This document shows, one piece after another, positions 62,901 through 64,000 of a stretch of DNA of 64,000 bases. Position 1 is the first letter of the stretch. Each line of letters opens with the position of its first letter. This stretch comes from T3Sed10-213 sp012519365 (GTDB lineage Bacteria > Planctomycetota > Phycisphaerae > Sedimentisphaerales > Anaerohalosphaeraceae): positions 1 to 64,000 of the forward strand of contig JAPXLV010000004.1 of the NCBI GenBank assembly GCA_033809355.1, given 5' to 3'. The notes under the pieces were generated by a model, which saw nothing but the letters and a program-made list of their open reading frames with translations, had not been told where the DNA came from and searched no databases. A program made the position numbers and the translations under genes.

Positions 62901-63377
62901 GCGGGGGCATTTTATCTGCCCATCGTGAACAGTCCCGCGACAAAAACCCCCGATGAGATTGAACGATTGAAAAATACCATCCCCACAAAAGCAAAGGGGA
63001 TTTTCAACGGCCAATACGCCATGGCATTGGACAAAAATGCCCGCAAATGGAGTCAATTTTATAATTTTTTCGTCTCGAACGACAGTACACCCTATGGGTG
63101 TTATAGTAAAAGCGGTGCTCTGCGGCCTGAGGAATTCGACGCAATCCTGAGCTGGGCCCGACACCTGATCGGCAAACAGGTCGAACGGATTCGTTCCGGC
63201 CTCATCACGGCAACGCCCTATCGATTGGGAAAACAGACGCCCTGCAGCAGGTGCGACTACAAAAGTCTATGCCGATTCGACTGGCAAATCAATGACTATA
63301 ATACCTTAGCCCCTATGGATAAAAACTCTGTTATAGAACAGATAAAGGCATCAAATGAGTCAGCTGGAACGCATTGA
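59985..63377 (+). CDS. AddB-like helicase/nuclease (ATP-dependent exonuclease subunit)
   Basis: 1130 residues from the ATG at 59985 (an upstream in-frame ATG at 59946 lacks a site). The N-terminal Walker A is FMLGRSGTGKTTRC. The C-terminal third holds a RecB-type nuclease: GSFYHSVLESLFG, KGRIDRLDTAKIDGQTV and TIFDFKLNW. The four Fe-S cluster cysteines are one in AACPYKHF and three in PCSRCDYKSLCRFD. This is the pattern of AddB, which works with AddA to resect double-strand breaks for recombination. AddA is not in the window. It is followed by the photolyase gene 19 bases later. Confidence 0.88.
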   Translation: MGKIRFMLGRSGTGKTTRCITAAAESLLAEQTTPLILLTPEQATYQMEQMVLAHPGVEGFSRLRVLSFNRLVFWLNRRLRTGTELSRLGRQMVTYRILLEQAKNLSLYHKAARQPGLAERLSGLLAELQQADCTPEQIAELAKQIGTQMPNSTAARKWADIAVVFSAYAAFFEASEALRNPEAELTAARRNVAASPFVRGAHIWVDGFSGFTAQERQILVELARHCDTMHIALCLDPTTLDLDNTDTQTLDPAGLFYTTEQTYADLLGIFRKCRFEVLPPEILNRPLRFTPTPALGHIETALASNTTDVVASKGAVDIVCCPDMRSEAEWAARRICELVRNKGYRYRQIAVAVPDMEQYGAYLESAFARCEIPCFLDRPTTVRHHPLAETLQAALAAARDYCTTDILCFLKSGLTDITNEQIERLEQYCLQYGIEQEDWTDASPWVFAAEDRARQEEAIDQLRKKVVAWLCPLHETLYAHAKSLEAAMFVRAVWNFLEAIDARKQLARWAQDDPTDSQGHRQTWVQLTAVLDEMERVFVGRPEQTDVFVSTLTDALSTLTIKLIPPKLDQVLIGSIERSRHPEIRAMFLLGSTQNQFPIPLSTTDILGQSERQAARQQGVDLAEPLMQQLSKRHYLAYIALTRASEYVAISYPQVDEKGAPVVPSIWLDRVSGLFTDVQPRAAGTQTKILQSQSIAELAERLAAACGKDRPPFSSTDGAAFALHASLTSSHAPIRETAEHVMRALTYTNHAELTNERALDQFKRISVFSASRLKTFAACPYKHFANYILDLEKRVILRFEPLDIGSFYHSVLESLFGQLKQRGLSWSAIPADDLMDLCNVTINQTIQNNPTMTAFMRRYFHHRYIIESSADVLRRFVPVLAEMEKAGQFRQALAEYDFLCTLDTDKDISLKGRIDRLDTAKIDGQTVATIFDFKLNWSSITWDKLFYGLDVQLLIYLLVASVLRNEIQADRVAGAFYLPIVNSPATKTPDEIERLKNTIPTKAKGIFNGQYAMALDKNARKWSQFYNFFVSNDSTPYGCYSKSGALRPEEFDAILSWARHLIGKQVERIRSGLITATPYRLGKQTPCSRCDYKSLCRFDWQINDYNTLAPMDKNSVIEQIKASNESAGTH

Positions 63378-63396
63378 GTAACTCAATAACCAGCCG

Positions 63397-64000
63397 ATGC
63401 GCCGGCGGGAGTATGTGCTGTATTGGATGCAGGCCGCCCAGCGCGCCGAGGACAATCACGCCCTTGAACGCGCAATTGAGGTTGCCAACCAACGAAACAA
63501 ACCGGTGGTGGTGTGTTTTTCACTGACTGAGCGGTTTGCCCCCGAGGCGAATGTGCGGCATTATGCCTTTATGCTGGAGGGGTTACGACAGACTTATATG
63601 GCACTGAGCCAACGCAATATCCCTTTTGTTGTTTTGCGCGGCGATCCTGTGAAAAATGTCCTTTCACTGGTCCGACGTGCCGATGCGGCGGTTGTCGATG
63701 ACGGGTACCTGCGGACTTAACGCGCCTGGCGAACCCAGGCGGCAAGGCAAATGGACTGCCGGCTGGAAGAAGTTACGACCAATCTGATTGTGCCGGTATG
63801 CGCTGCATCGGACAAAGAAAACTTTTCTGCCGGAACGCTGCGGCCGCGGATTAGTCGTCGGCTGGATTACTTTCTAAAACCGCTTAAGCCGATCCGGCTG
63901 AAAAGAACCGCTTTAGATCTGAACCTGCCCGGCTGCATTGATTTGAACGATCCGGCATTGCTTACTGCCTTGAATGTGGATCGCTCCGTAACCCCATCGC
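63397..64000 (+). pseudogene. Class II CPD photolyase interrupted by an in-frame TAA; runs off the window
   Basis: The ATG frame reads LYWMQAAQRAEDNHALERAI, CFSLTERFAPEANVRHYAFM and VVLRGDPVKNV, the N-terminal pattern of class II photolyases, down to DDGYLRT. There a TAA (63718-63720, codon 108) stops it. The frame then continues with no further stop to the window end: RAWRTQAARQMDCRLEEV, then SDKENFSAGTLRPRISRRLD, which matches the next family block. The stop sits where relatives have a residue such as Lys or Gln before xxW, so one C-to-T change (CAA to TAA) would explain it. A sequencing error or readthrough is also possible. Confidence 0.75.

Noticed and set aside
1..64000. tRNA genes, rRNA, CRISPR arrays, insertion sequences, prophage or defence islands
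   Set aside because: I looked in the gaps for TxC-arm motifs, regularly spaced repeats and transposase, integrase or Cas-like proteins and found none. A covariance-model tRNA search was not possible here.

Overview
The window looks like chromosomal DNA of a planctomycete, most likely of the Phycisphaerae/Sedimentisphaerales type. This is an inference. It rests on two secreted peptidases (24023-26317 and 58106-59587) with Asp/Asn-rich dockerin-like C-terminal tails of the kind common in that class, on the mix of a PPi-type phosphofructokinase with a membrane pyrophosphatase, and on many planctomycete-style hypothetical proteins. Gene density is high, with genes on both strands. I found no rRNA, tRNA, CRISPR array, insertion sequence, prophage or defence island.

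Layout. 78-1818: a KamA-type radical SAM protein and a ferritin-like protein, both on the minus strand. 2099-9643: a peptide and polysaccharide utilisation stretch (OPT peptide transporter, S46 dipeptidyl-peptidase lipoprotein, PL11-like rhamnogalacturonan lyase, and an MFS transporter interrupted by two compensating poly-T frameshifts). 9762-12882: prolyl-tRNA synthetase and PPi-type phosphofructokinase on the minus strand. 13241-13986: fluoride channel CrcB with a DUF190 partner, behind a clear promoter and a structured leader. 14153-17527: a GH10-fold protein lacking both catalytic glutamates, a ComEA-like protein, a hypothetical and a LolA-like lipoprotein. 17567-22563: homocysteine methyltransferase, cysS and ruvC-ruvA-ruvB, with degenerate dispersed repeats in the spacers. 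22813-26317: a parvulin-type PPIase and a papain/beta-helix protein.

26353-32256 is a four-gene minus-strand operon (PHP-domain protein, zinc dehydrogenase, M3 peptidase, M42 peptidase), divergent from a 4Fe-4S aldo/keto reductase. 33925-37273 is the classical rpsB-tsf-pyrH-frr cluster. 37448-49887 holds an AsmA-like protein, BrkB, a LysE exporter, a fused shikimate kinase/chorismate synthase, a PQQ-type propeller, a 60-residue protein, a coiled-coil lipoprotein, an EIIA-like protein, a lone GspF and YjbQ. 50052-58071 holds a membrane 4Fe-4S pair, argJ, the membrane pyrophosphatase, rsfS, argS and a second YjbQ. 58106-64000 holds a subtilisin, an AddB-like helicase/nuclease and a class II photolyase with an in-frame stop that runs off the window.

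Common threads are extracellular proteolysis and peptide uptake (S46, OPT, C1, S8, M3, M42), pyrophosphate-based energy saving (PPi-PFK and a K+-dependent-type pyrophosphatase), and DNA repair (RuvABC, AddB, photolyase). I did not find a convincing wholly new multi-gene system. The most unusual items are the GH10-fold putative pseudoenzyme, the AroK-AroC fusion, the doubly frameshifted MFS gene and the stop-interrupted photolyase. All functions are inferred from reading motifs and architecture, with no database search.
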